Source: Thermodesulfobacteriota bacterium (lineage in GTDB: Bacteria; Desulfobacterota; DSM-4660; Desulfatiglandales; Desulfatiglandaceae). Taken from it: a stretch of DNA of 19,296 nt. Made by a program: the position numbers and the translations under genes. The notes under the pieces were generated by a model. It did not search any database and was not told where the DNA came from. It saw only the letters and a list, made by a program, of their open reading frames with translations. Below are positions 6,952-14,771 of the stretch, piece by piece (position 1 is the stretch's first letter; each line of letters begins with the position of its first letter). Location: contig JANQDY010000234.1 in NCBI GenBank assembly GCA_028278625.1, positions 1 through 19,296 of the forward strand, in the 5' to 3' direction.

Positions 6952-7470
6952 TTCAACCGCTCCTGCTCTATCTAAATCTCCACATATGCATAGACAAGGA
7001 TCTCCCCTTGCCCTGTAAGCGGCAGAATGACGTGGCCTGTTTCAGGAACGAGTCACGTTTCCAGATTTTTCAGCGACAGGTCTCAATTCTTCGCTAAAAA
7101 TCACTAGAAAAAACTGGAGCTGTCTTGGTCTGCTTTTGAAAGGATGCTGGGTGTGCGCACAAAGACCGTGCAGTTTGCTTATACCTCACGTATCGCAGGA
7201 AGTGAGTTTTCACACTACGGATGACACCAGCCTCCACACCTTTTACTTGCGTCAACCAGAAGCAGAGACAAACGTTTGGTGGTTTGTTTTATCTTGATCC
7301 TTAAGATGGTTTTTCCTATACTCGCCGCTGAAAAAAGCAATGTCTTATCACCTCACCATCACCTGATAGGCGCAACGTCTCTGCAGGAACCAATTATCTG
7401 ACGTGCAAAGGCCTTGATGGGATTGTGTATATGCTCAAAAATCTCGCTTTTCATATACAAAATCCGCCAT
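6952..7470. other. Gene-poor region upstream of nrdD
   Basis: About 520 bases with no supported gene and no tRNA-like fold that I can see. It holds the nrdD promoter region on the minus strand, but no convincing -35/-10 pair or NrdR box. A 10-bp palindrome TGTGCGCACA lies at 7152-7161, and an inverted repeat TGTATATG (7426-7433) / CATATACA (7452-7459) lies just beyond the transposase remnant's stop codon. The left part of the former insertion sequence, including its terminal repeat, should be in the right half of this gap, but I could not define its end. Confidence 0.5.
7426..7459. repeat. Inverted repeat next to transposase remnant
   Basis: TGTATATG and CATATACA are perfect 8-bp complements separated by 18 bases, just downstream of the transposase stop (minus strand). 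No T-run follows on the minus strand, so it is not a standard terminator. It may be a structural remnant of the insertion-sequence end. Confidence 0.4.
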
Positions 7471-7836
7471 CTAGCGTTCCGTAACTGAAGTAATTTGACA
7501 TAAACACTCTAGTTTGGTGAATATTGATGCAGCCGTTGGGGCCCAAATGAAAGGTTTTGAATTTTGGTTGTGAGCCTCTACAAATTGCTTGATTTTGTCC
7601 GCGAGTTGTCGAGTGTTACGAAAAGACCCTCTTCGGATGGCTTTTCGAGTGATTATGCCGAACCAAGTGTCAACCTGGTTAAGCCATGATGAATAAGTTG
7701 GCGAATAATGAACGTAATACCTTGGTCTTCGAGCAAACCAAGATCTTACTTTTTGGTGTTTGTGGATGCTGTAATTATCCATGATGATGTGCACGTCCAT
7801 ATTGTCAGGGACGGGCGCGTCGATATGACGCAAGAA
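7471..7836 (-). pseudogene. IS630-type transposase, C-terminal remnant
   Basis: About 120 codons of an IS630-family DDE transposase. Recognisable motifs run FLRHIDAPVPD, then DVHIIMDNYSIHKH (second catalytic Asp), then SPTYSSWLNQVDTWFG, then KPFIWAPT. The N-terminal two-thirds, including the DNA-binding domain and the first catalytic Asp, are missing. At the position of the final catalytic Glu (usually SWLNxVE) there is Asp (NQVD). The open frame continues upstream to 8283, but beyond about 7837 it only reads the antisense strand of a chemoreceptor gene, so the 270-residue frame is a chimera, not a protein family. The fragment ends in a normal-looking stop. It cannot encode an active transposase. 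Confidence 0.85.
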
Positions 7837-7839
7837 GCC

Positions 7840-8184
7840 CATGGCGTTGAACAGATCAATAAGGCGGTAGTAGAGATAGATAAGGTCATCCAGCAAAATG
7901 CGTCCAGCGCCGAGGTAAATTCCTCTGTTTCCGAAGAGATGAGCGGTCAAGCTGAAATGATGAAGGATTACGTTGGGGAGTTGGTAGCCCTGGTGGGCAG
8001 TACCAATGGATCCGGCAATGGCAAAAGACGTGTCCGGGGTAGCCCTCAAACCGAAAAAGCAGGCCAGCGCATTTTCGAATCTCCGACGCAAAAGGTCCCA
8101 AACCGGAAGAAACTTCCGTTGGCTGCCGGGGTTGTTCACCCAAAGGATGTGATCCCTCTGAAAGATGAGGATTTGAAAGATTTT
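7840..8184 (+). pseudogene. Methyl-accepting chemotaxis protein, C-terminal fragment
   Basis: About 115 codons read like the end of a chemoreceptor: HGVEQINKAVVEIDKV, then QQNASSAE, then SEEMSGQAEMMKDYVGELV, followed by a variable Lys/Pro-rich linker and the tail VIPLKDEDLKDF. Many Desulfobacterota receptors end in such an acidic, aromatic tail. This corresponds to the last part of the cytoplasmic signalling helix plus the C-terminal tail. The sensor, membrane segments, HAMP and kinase-contact hairpin are absent. Upstream, the same frame runs into the antisense of the transposase remnant. Downstream the expected stop after KDF is TGG, and the frame continues to a TAG at 8248-8250. With no start codon or ribosome site of its own, it is a gene fragment left by rearrangement. 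Confidence 0.82.
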
Positions 8185-8611
8185 TGGCCGCAACCCGAAT
8201 TGAGCGATCAGAAATTGCCGCAAAGTCGGCAAGCTCCTATCATGGCGTAGCTCCGGATTCTCAACCAATGGCTGGGAGCGCATTTAATTGACTTCCTTCC
8301 GAGATCGATACAACCAGCTATCTGTTGATAGCTAATCGCTCAATTTGATCGAGCCAGTTTCGAAATTACTGATTTTTTCTCTTACCGTGGTCGCTGCTGG
8401 GGAGGAATCCCCTTCGATGCGCAGCAAAACAAATTCCGGTCCGTTCAGGAGGGCGTATTCCTCACCCTTGACGATTCAAGCCCTTTCCCCTATAGTTCAG
8501 CCGTAATGAGATCCTTCTCCCCGGCCTTGTCGGGATATCTTGTGTGAACTGACACATGTGGCTGTGAATCCAATAAGATACAGATGCAGGCATTGGTGAG
8601 GAATGCGCAAC
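8185..8611. other. Non-coding stretch upstream of the sigma-54 activator
   Basis: No gene supported. It contains three small perfect inverted repeats: TTGCCG-caaagt-CGGCAA (8215-8232), AGCTATC-tgtt-GATAGCT (8316-8333) and GGGGA-ggaa-TCCCC (8399-8412). None is followed by a T-run, so none is a clear terminator. A TGTGT-N6-ACACA palindrome at 8541-8556 lies about 55 bases before the activator start and may be an operator. No clear -35/-10 pair was found. Confidence 0.45.
8541..8556. promoter_or_regulatory. Candidate operator upstream of the activator gene
   Basis: TGTGT-GAACTG-ACACA is a perfect 5-bp inverted repeat. Its right half, ACTGACACA (8548-8556), recurs inverted as TGTGTCAGT at 10672-10680, upstream of the sigma-54 promoter. 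A shared site in both places would suit a regulator that controls the operon and itself. The link is inference. Confidence 0.35.
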
Positions 8612-10624
8612 ATGAATAGCATTGCGGATCGAAAAGAACTCGAGGCCGCCTGGGAAGGCTTTGCGTCAACCGGAGAAGTGTCATCCAGCGGGCTTCGCCG
8701 AGAGATCATTGAATCGTGGAAACGGTGCAGAAACTACGGCACCGATCCCTTCATGGACCGAATCGACCCGGGGCTGACGGAAGCAGAGAAAGAACATATC
8801 TTTGCGGAAAACAGGAACCTTATTGACACGGCCCTCCCTTTTCTGAAGAGCCTCTTCGAACTCATTAAGAGCCTGGAAATGGTGGTCTTTCTGACGGACG
8901 GGAACGGGTTCATCCTGGAGGCCCTGGGAGAGGGCGCCATCTGGGCCTACTGTCAGGCAAAAAACGCCGTGCCGGGCAGCAGCTTTCATGAAAGGTATTG
9001 CGGGACCAATGCACCGGCCCTGGCCCTCCGAATGGACCGCCCCTATCAGATGACGGGGGCGGAGCACTATATGAAAGCGGTGCATGTGGCCACCTGCGCG
9101 GCCGCTCCCATCCACGACGAACACGGTGCTGTCATTGGATCGCTGGATATCACCGCGGCCTGCGAGGTGGGGTTGAAACACCCTCACACGCTGGGGATGA
9201 TCGTGGCCGCGGCCCAGGTCATCGAAAATCAGTTGCGTCTCAAGAAGGAACTGGCTCGGTCTTTTCTGGCGGCCCAGTACTTGCGGGCCGCCACCCAGTC
9301 CATGGCCACCGGGCTAATTATCTTTGACCGGGACCTGAACATCACCCATATGAATCCCGCCGCCGAGCGGATCATCGGTGTGAGTGCCTCCACACTGCCC
9401 AAGGAGGGGCGGCAAGTGGACCGGGTCATTTCCAACCAAGTGATCCTGGATGCCATCCAGAGCGGGACTGAACTGAGCGATCATGAACTCATTCTCAAGG
9501 AGTCCATCCGAAAGACCCGGTGTCTGACCAGTCTGAAGCCCATCTCCAACCCCGGGGGAGAGGCCATGGGGAGCGTCTTGTTTCTCAAGGAACTGCGTCT
9601 GGTCCAGGAACTGGTTCATAAGGTCACCGGGCTTCAGGCCTACTATCATTTCGAAGACATGGAGGGACAGAGCCGGGAGATACGAGAGACCATTGATATG
9701 GCCCGGACCGTGGCGGACAGCCCTTCCAATGTGGTGTTGGCTGGAGAGTCCGGAACGGGAAAGGAGATGCTGGCCCAGGGGATTCATAATGCGGGACCCT
9801 GGTCCGCCGGCCCTTTCTTGGCCATCAATTGCGCTGCCATCCCCCATGATCTCATTGAGAGCGAACTGTTCGGTTATGAGGCCGGGACCTTCACCGGGGG
9901 GCTTCGCTCGGGCAAATCCGGCAAGCTGGAACTGGCCGCGGGCGGCACCCTGTTTCTCGATGAGGTGAACGGTATGTCTCTCGCCATGCAGGCCAAACTC
10001 CTGCGTGTACTGGAGGAAAAGCGATTTCAGCGCCTCGGCGGTGGCAGTTATCTCCGCCTGGGGGCCCGGATCATCGCCGCGACCAATAGGAACCTAGCCG
10101 AAGAGATCAGTAATGGCAATTTCAGGAGTGATCTCTATTACCGGCTCAACGTGTTTGAAATCCTTGTGCCGCCGCTGAGGGAGCGACGCGGGGACATCGA
10201 AGTGCTCGCGCGGCTTTTTGCAAAAAGGATCAGCGAGACCCTTGGCAAGGAGGTGGCGGGCCTTTCCGCCGAGGCTTCTTCGGCCCTCCGGGACTATCCG
10301 TGGCCGGGAAATGTTCGGGAACTCAAGAACTGGATCGAACGGGCCGTCAATGTGACCGGCGGCCCCTACCTCGCCCTAGAGGATTTCCCCGCTGTAAACC
10401 GGCCTGATCGGCCGTCGCCCCGGTCCTCCAGGTTGTATCAACCACAGCCACCGCCTTCAGCGGCACCCCGCCTTTCCGATATGGAACGGGAAACCATCCG
10501 CCGGGCCCTGGATTCCTGCGCGGGAAACATGACCGCGGCGGCCCGACATCTCGGGATTGGGCGCACCACGCTCTATCGCAAGCTCAAGAAGCATGATCTG
10601 GTTCTCACGCGGACTGTTCAATAG
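8612..10624 (+). CDS. AcoR-like sigma-54-dependent transcriptional activator
   Basis: A 670-residue enhancer-binding protein. Residues about 60-215 form an AcoR-type N-terminal region with a GAF sensor (GSSFHERYCGTNAPAL), then a PAS-like domain (about 225-330, IIFDRDLNITHMNPAAERI). The AAA+ domain (about 350-580) has Walker A GESGTGKE (378-385), Walker B GGTLFLDE (444-451) and arginine-finger region FRSDLYYRLN. A Pro-rich linker leads to a Fis-type HTH (AARHLGIGRTTLYRKL) at the end. The sigma-54 contact loop reads GTFTGG (425-430) instead of GAFTGA. The ATG at 8603 sits directly on the GAGGA site, so the second ATG at 8612, nine bases from it, is preferred. It lies just upstream of a sigma-54 promoter and probably activates that operon in response to a small organic ligand. 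Confidence 0.92.
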   Translation: MNSIADRKELEAAWEGFASTGEVSSSGLRREIIESWKRCRNYGTDPFMDRIDPGLTEAEKEHIFAENRNLIDTALPFLKSLFELIKSLEMVVFLTDGNGFILEALGEGAIWAYCQAKNAVPGSSFHERYCGTNAPALALRMDRPYQMTGAEHYMKAVHVATCAAAPIHDEHGAVIGSLDITAACEVGLKHPHTLGMIVAAAQVIENQLRLKKELARSFLAAQYLRAATQSMATGLIIFDRDLNITHMNPAAERIIGVSASTLPKEGRQVDRVISNQVILDAIQSGTELSDHELILKESIRKTRCLTSLKPISNPGGEAMGSVLFLKELRLVQELVHKVTGLQAYYHFEDMEGQSREIRETIDMARTVADSPSNVVLAGESGTGKEMLAQGIHNAGPWSAGPFLAINCAAIPHDLIESELFGYEAGTFTGGLRSGKSGKLELAAGGTLFLDEVNGMSLAMQAKLLRVLEEKRFQRLGGGSYLRLGARIIAATNRNLAEEISNGNFRSDLYYRLNVFEILVPPLRERRGDIEVLARLFAKRISETLGKEVAGLSAEASSALRDYPWPGNVRELKNWIERAVNVTGGPYLALEDFPAVNRPDRPSPRSSRLYQPQPPPSAAPRLSDMERETIRRALDSCAGNMTAAARHLGIGRTTLYRKLKKHDLVLTRTVQ

Positions 10625-10992
10625 CCGCACATCCGTGCCGATGTGATACATGCGTCTCGGTTTGAACCAGTTGTGTCAGTCTGTTTTCGTGATGCCGTCA
10701 TTTTGTTTCCCGCCGCCGGGGTCCTGCCATAACCTGTTCAAAGAATTGCATTTGTGGTGAACGGATGGGTCAATGCGACGTGTTCCCGCCTCCATAAACC
10801 GACGCCATCGATCAGATGGCAAGCGTTTTGCTGTAAAGAAACCAAACAACGACATTCATATGGGGATCACCCTACCCGCCGGGGACCGGTTCGATACAGT
10901 GGTCCACCCCGCGGGCAGGAGGGGTGGGGGCCGAAGCCGATGGAACATACCCTGATACTCAAAACCCGATATCCAAGAAACGAGGTGAAATC
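10625..10992 (+). promoter_or_regulatory. Control region of the aldehyde oxidoreductase operon
   Basis: A 368-base non-coding stretch. It holds, in order: an inverted repeat CACATC-cgtgcc-GATGTG (10628-10645) just after the activator stop; TGTGTCAGT (10672-10680), which matches the activator's own upstream region; a weak IHF-like sequence GTTCAA-N4-TTG (10736-10748); and the sigma-54 promoter at 10817. The first two lie roughly 160-215 bases upstream of the predicted start site, a normal distance for enhancer sites. The enhancer and IHF roles are inferred. Confidence 0.5.
10817..10832 (+). promoter_or_regulatory. Sigma-54 (-24/-12) promoter
   Basis: TGGCAAGCGTTTTGCT matches the consensus TGGCACG-N4-TTGC with one change, and the invariant GG and GC doublets have the required ten bases between them. 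The predicted transcription start is near 10843, giving a leader of about 150 bases before the alcohol dehydrogenase ATG. The upstream gene encodes a sigma-54 activator, which strongly supports the call. Confidence 0.85.
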
Positions 10993-12210
10993 ATGAGTCT
11001 GATACAAAGAAACGTCCCTCTGGCCACCATGGATTTTCAATGGTGGAACCCCACGAGGATCATTTTTGGTGAGGGCAAGGTCCGTGATCTGGCCGACGAC
11101 CTGGATCTGGACTGGCACTTTGACGACAAGGAAAAGGCGTTCATCGTGACCGACCAGGGTGTCAGGGACGCGGGATTGCTGGACTACCTTTTGGATTCCC
11201 TCAAAGGCACCTCGAGAGAAGTCGTGGCTGTTTTTGACCAGGTACTGGAAGAAGCCGACAGGGATCAAGTCTATGAGATTGCCAAATCGGCAAAAGACCT
11301 GAATCCTGATTTCTGGATAGCCCTGGGAGGCGGTTCCGTGATGGATGCCTGCAAAGCGGCAGCGGTCCTGGAGTCCAATGAGGGGGATTTGGAGGATTTT
11401 GTGGGGCTTTATCTGGTGGAGGAGGAGAGCAAACCGATCATCTGCATTCCCACCACGGCGGGCACCGGCTCTGAAGTTACCTGGGGCGCGGTGATTATGG
11501 ATCGCAAAGAAAAGACAAAGTTGATCATCGGCGACTACAAGTTCATTCCCAAGGTAGCGGTCCTCGATCCTGAATTGACGCGGCCCCTTCCCGCCCATCT
11601 GGTGGCCTCCACGGCCCTCGACGCCCTGACCCATTCCATCGGTGCCTTGGCCTCCGAAGATCGCCAGGACCTGTCCAGCGCCATTTCGCTGAGGGCTGTT
11701 GAGATGGTGGCCGATAACCTGGAAGAGGCCTATCAGAACAATTCCACAAACCTGGGCGTGAGATCCAAGATGCTCATCGCGGCGTGCATGGCCGGTATCG
11801 CCTTTCAGACGGCCCTGCCGGGCGCGGACCATGGCATCGGGCATACGGCGGGCGCCCTTTGCGAGTTGCAGCACGGGCTGGCGGTGGGCATTGCCAACCT
11901 CTACGTCATGGAATTCAACATGCAGGCTGTTCCCCACGTCTACGCCAGCGTTGCCAGGGCACTGGGTGTCAAAGACAACGGCCTCTCCGACGAGGCCCTG
12001 GGCTTCAAGGGCATAGAGAGACTCAAGGAGTTGTACACCAGAGTAGGCGTCAAGCTCACCTATAAGGACTACGGCTTCTCCACTGACGAGGCAACCGTGG
12101 AACAACTTATTGAGCAAAGCATGGACGATCCCTGCATGGCATTCAATCCCGTGGGGATTAGCCGGACGCCTGAATTCGAGCAACTTGTAAAGAAATGTAT
12201 TGGAGTATGA
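10993..12210 (+). CDS. Iron-containing alcohol dehydrogenase
   Basis: A 405-residue NAD(P)-dependent group III alcohol dehydrogenase. Such enzymes interconvert alcohols and aldehydes using one active-site Fe(II). The nucleotide-binding GGGS lies at 112-115, with TTAGTGSEVT downstream. The metal ligands fit the family: D210 and H214 (STALDALTHS), H280 (ADHGIGH) and H294 (LQHG), with the usual spacings. The frame is open upstream to 10924, but the ATG at 10993 has GAGGTG six bases before it and begins at the normal family N-terminus. It is the first gene after the sigma-54 promoter, with the ferredoxin gene three bases downstream. In context it should feed aldehyde to the oxidoreductase, or reduce aldehyde in reverse. 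The substrate is unknown. Confidence 0.93.
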   Translation: MSLIQRNVPLATMDFQWWNPTRIIFGEGKVRDLADDLDLDWHFDDKEKAFIVTDQGVRDAGLLDYLLDSLKGTSREVVAVFDQVLEEADRDQVYEIAKSAKDLNPDFWIALGGGSVMDACKAAAVLESNEGDLEDFVGLYLVEEESKPIICIPTTAGTGSEVTWGAVIMDRKEKTKLIIGDYKFIPKVAVLDPELTRPLPAHLVASTALDALTHSIGALASEDRQDLSSAISLRAVEMVADNLEEAYQNNSTNLGVRSKMLIAACMAGIAFQTALPGADHGIGHTAGALCELQHGLAVGIANLYVMEFNMQAVPHVYASVARALGVKDNGLSDEALGFKGIERLKELYTRVGVKLTYKDYGFSTDEATVEQLIEQSMDDPCMAFNPVGISRTPEFEQLVKKCIGV

Positions 12211-12213
12211 CTC

Positions 12214-12678
12214 ATGGGTATGCGGATCGCCTTTACCGAGGAACGCTGTACCAACTGCCACCTTTGTTCCATGTTCTGTTCTCTTACGTTCACGGAAAAC
12301 GGGATTTTCGAATTTCGCCCTTCCATTGCAAGGATTAGGACAACCGAGAACGATGAAGACACCAAATATGTGGCACATGTGTGTCTTCAGTGTGCATCGC
12401 CCGATTGTGCGGATGCGTGCCCCGTGGAAGCCATCGCGAAAGACCCCGGGACCGGCCTCGTTATGATCGACGAAAATGAATGCACGGGGTGCGAGTTGTG
12501 CATCGAGGCCTGTGAGTTCGACTGCCTGTTCATGGTGGAGGGCAAAGCGGTAAAGTGCGAAGTCTGCGACGATCCCCTCTGTGTCAGGGCGTGTGCGGTC
12601 AAGGCCCTGGAGCTGGTGGAGTGGGACGAAGAATCCATATTGGAACAGGGTGGGCTTTATAAGGAGGTGAGACTATGA
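12214..12678 (+). CDS. Four-[4Fe-4S] ferredoxin-type subunit, AorA-like
   Basis: A 154-residue electron-transfer protein with sixteen cysteines in four groups: CTNCHLCSMFC (12-22), CLQCASPDCADACP, CTGCELCIEACEF and CEVCDDPLCVRACAV, enough for four [4Fe-4S] clusters. This is the HycB/DmsB-like fold. In bacterial multi-subunit aldehyde oxidoreductases such a small subunit (AorA) carries electrons away from the tungsten subunit. Here it directly precedes that gene and overlaps it by four bases (ATGA), which argues for co-translation and a complex. GGAG lies eight bases before the chosen ATG. No signal peptide or twin-arginine motif is present, so it is cytoplasmic. The final electron acceptor is not in this window. 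Confidence 0.9.
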   Translation: MGMRIAFTEERCTNCHLCSMFCSLTFTENGIFEFRPSIARIRTTENDEDTKYVAHVCLQCASPDCADACPVEAIAKDPGTGLVMIDENECTGCELCIEACEFDCLFMVEGKAVKCEVCDDPLCVRACAVKALELVEWDEESILEQGGLYKEVRL

Positions 12679-14480
12679 ACGGGTGGATGGGGTCAATTCT
12701 CAGGGTAAATCTCACCTCGGGAGGAATCATAAGGGAACCCCTGGACCCTGAACTGTCCAGGGACTATGTGGGAGGTCGGGGCCTGGCCGTCAAGATCCTT
12801 TATGATGAATTGGATATTGACTGCGACCCGTTAGGCCCTGAAAACATGCTCATTTTCATCAATGGTCCCCTCACGGTGACGGGAGCACTGTGTACGGGCC
12901 GCTACGCGGTGGTCACCAAGAGCCCGTTGACCGGCACCGTCTGCTCCTCCAACTCGGGAGGTTACTTCCCCGCCGCTTTCAAGACCGCCGGCTATGATGC
13001 CATTATTTTCAGCGGCAAGGCGGAAAAGCCGGTCTATCTCTGGATCGAGGATGATCATGTGGAACTCCGGGATGCCTCTGCTCTATGGGGGAGAGATACG
13101 CGGGCCACCTGCCATACCATCAGAAAAGAGACGCACAAAGAGGCCCGCGTGGCCTGCATCGGGCCTGCCGGTGAAAATCTGGTGCGCTATGCCGCCGTCA
13201 TCAACGATGCCAGCCGGGCTGCGGCCCGTTCCGGCGTGGGCGCGGTAATGGGTTCAAAAAACCTCAAGGCCGTTGCTGTTCGGGGAACAAAAGGCGTTAA
13301 GGTGGCCGACCCGGAGGAACTCCTCAGGTCTACCATCATTGCGGACCATATCAAAAAAGCTGATTTGGGGATAGCCTTCGGGGAGTTTGGCACCCCCCTT
13401 TTCGTGGATGTGATGAACGCCAACAACATCATGCCCACCAGGAATTTCCAGGAAGGGTTTTTCGAAGCCGGCGACGAAATCAACGGCGCCGAGATCATCG
13501 ACCGCACCCTGGTGCGAAGCAAGGCCTGTTACGGCTGTGCCCTCAATTGCGGCCGGAATACCCGCCTGCCGGAAGGCGCCAAATACCAGGGCCGGGGGGA
13601 CGGCCCTGAGTACGAGACCTGTTTTTCCCTGGGTTCCAACATCTGCGTGGGGGACCTGGATGCCCTCACCAAAATGAATTACCTCTGTAACGAGATGGGT
13701 GTGGACACCATGGATGCGGGCATCACCCTCGGCACCGTTATGGAACTCTTTGAGATGGGCCGTATCACGGAAAGGGAGATGGGTTTTCCCCTCGAGTGGG
13801 GAGATGCTGACAATGCCATTAAGTTGCTGACCATGATTGCAGAAGGAGAGGGGTTCGGCGGTGAGGCCGCGATGGGGGGGAAATACCTGGCCGACAAGTA
13901 TGGCGCGCCAGAGGTATTCATGGGCTCCAAGGGCCAGGGTTTCGCGGGGTACCACCCCAGAGCCATGGTGGGACAGGGGCTCCTCTATGCCACCTCGCCG
14001 GAGGGCGGAAACCACACCACGGGCAATACCATCCAGCCCGAGATCAACGGCATCCCCGCACCGATGGATCCGTTAACCTCCGAAGGAAAGGCGGAAATGG
14101 TGATCAGCCGCCAGGACGAGACCGCCTTTATCGAGGCGTGCGGCGTCTGTGTCTTTCCATACATGCTCATGGAAGAAGGCACGGAGATCATTGCGGAGTT
14201 CTACTCCGCTGTTGTGGGCGTGGAGCATACCGAGGATGACGTCAGAAGAATCGGAGAAAGAATCTTTAATCTGGAGAGGGCGTTCAACCACCGGCTCGGT
14301 TTCACGAGAAAAGACGATACGCTTCCCGGGAGAATGACGCGGGAGCCCCATACGGAAGGTATCGGCGAAGGAAATGTGGTACCCCTGGAAGAAATGCTTG
14401 ACAAATACTATGCCCTCAGAGGTTGGGACGGTGAAGGCGTTCCCACTGAACAAAAGCTGAAGGAACTGGACATTCCATGA
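12675..14480 (+). CDS. aor: Aldehyde:ferredoxin oxidoreductase, tungsten-type catalytic subunit
   Basis: A 601-residue enzyme that oxidises aldehydes to carboxylic acids using a tungsten (or molybdenum) bis-pyranopterin cofactor and one [4Fe-4S] cluster. The N-terminal domain has the family's YVGGRGLAVKIL and GPLTVTGALCTGRYAV. Cluster ligands fit archaeal AOR: C285, C288 and C292 (CYGCALNC) plus C492 in EACGVC, which corresponds to the (D/E)xxGxC motif. SPEGGNHTTG supplies the active-site His region. Length is typical (about 600), shorter than BamB-type benzoyl-CoA reductase subunits, so AOR is preferred. It overlaps the ferredoxin gene before it and the MoaD-like gene after it, each by ATGA. 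The aldehyde used, aliphatic or aromatic, is not determinable. Confidence 0.93.
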   Translation: MNGWMGSILRVNLTSGGIIREPLDPELSRDYVGGRGLAVKILYDELDIDCDPLGPENMLIFINGPLTVTGALCTGRYAVVTKSPLTGTVCSSNSGGYFPAAFKTAGYDAIIFSGKAEKPVYLWIEDDHVELRDASALWGRDTRATCHTIRKETHKEARVACIGPAGENLVRYAAVINDASRAAARSGVGAVMGSKNLKAVAVRGTKGVKVADPEELLRSTIIADHIKKADLGIAFGEFGTPLFVDVMNANNIMPTRNFQEGFFEAGDEINGAEIIDRTLVRSKACYGCALNCGRNTRLPEGAKYQGRGDGPEYETCFSLGSNICVGDLDALTKMNYLCNEMGVDTMDAGITLGTVMELFEMGRITEREMGFPLEWGDADNAIKLLTMIAEGEGFGGEAAMGGKYLADKYGAPEVFMGSKGQGFAGYHPRAMVGQGLLYATSPEGGNHTTGNTIQPEINGIPAPMDPLTSEGKAEMVISRQDETAFIEACGVCVFPYMLMEEGTEIIAEFYSAVVGVEHTEDDVRRIGERIFNLERAFNHRLGFTRKDDTLPGRMTREPHTEGIGEGNVVPLEEMLDKYYALRGWDGEGVPTEQKLKELDIP

Positions 14481-14719
14481 TACGGGTCACCGTCAAGTTG
14501 TCGGGTACCCTGCGAAACCGATACAAGTTGACGCCGACATCCAGGGGTGAAGAGGCGAAACTCAAAAACGGTTCCACGGTGGCCGATCTCCTGGCCCGGT
14601 ACGGCATCGCGCCGGGGAAAGCGCATTCGATCGTTGTAAACCGTCGAAAAGCCGATCTCACGACAATCCTGAGCAAGGGTGACGAGGTGAGGGTTCTCCC
14701 CCTGGCCGCCGGCGGATAG
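14477..14719 (+). CDS. MoaD/ThiS-like sulfur carrier protein
   Basis: An 80-residue ubiquitin-fold protein ending in LAAGG. The C-terminal Gly-Gly is the feature that is adenylated and thiocarboxylated when MoaD donates sulfur to molybdopterin. Its start overlaps the oxidoreductase stop (ATGA), so it is made with the pyranopterin enzyme and most simply supplies or tunes its W/Mo cofactor. MoaD-like genes occur beside AOR genes in other bacteria. No activating MoeB/ThiF-type gene is adjacent, so activation must come from elsewhere. Whether it serves general cofactor synthesis or only this enzyme is unknown. A ThiS function is less likely given the context. Confidence 0.82.
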   Translation: MIRVTVKLSGTLRNRYKLTPTSRGEEAKLKNGSTVADLLARYGIAPGKAHSIVVNRRKADLTTILSKGDEVRVLPLAAGG

Positions 14720-14771
14720 GGATAACGGGCTTTCGGCATAATCGGGAAAAACCAAGGAGGAGGTGCGGAAA

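Noticed and set aside
6952..7100. NrdR boxes upstream of nrdD
   Set aside because: I searched by eye for paired ACAC-AT-rich-GTGT 16-mers and found none; the CACATATG at 6981 is not a match.
7471..8283. A 270-residue intact protein on the minus strand
   Set aside because: Only the last ~120 codons match a transposase; the rest is the antisense of a chemoreceptor fragment.
10628..10645. Terminator after the activator gene
   Set aside because: CACATC/GATGTG is a clean inverted repeat but is short and has no T-run; an enhancer-type binding site is as likely.
10867..12378. A long minus-strand open frame of 503 codons
   Set aside because: It is antisense to the alcohol dehydrogenase gene, whose motifs and ribosome site are clear, and it has no recognisable domain of its own.
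13254..14015. A 253-codon minus-strand open frame
   Set aside because: A shadow of the aldehyde oxidoreductase gene, produced by its codon bias.
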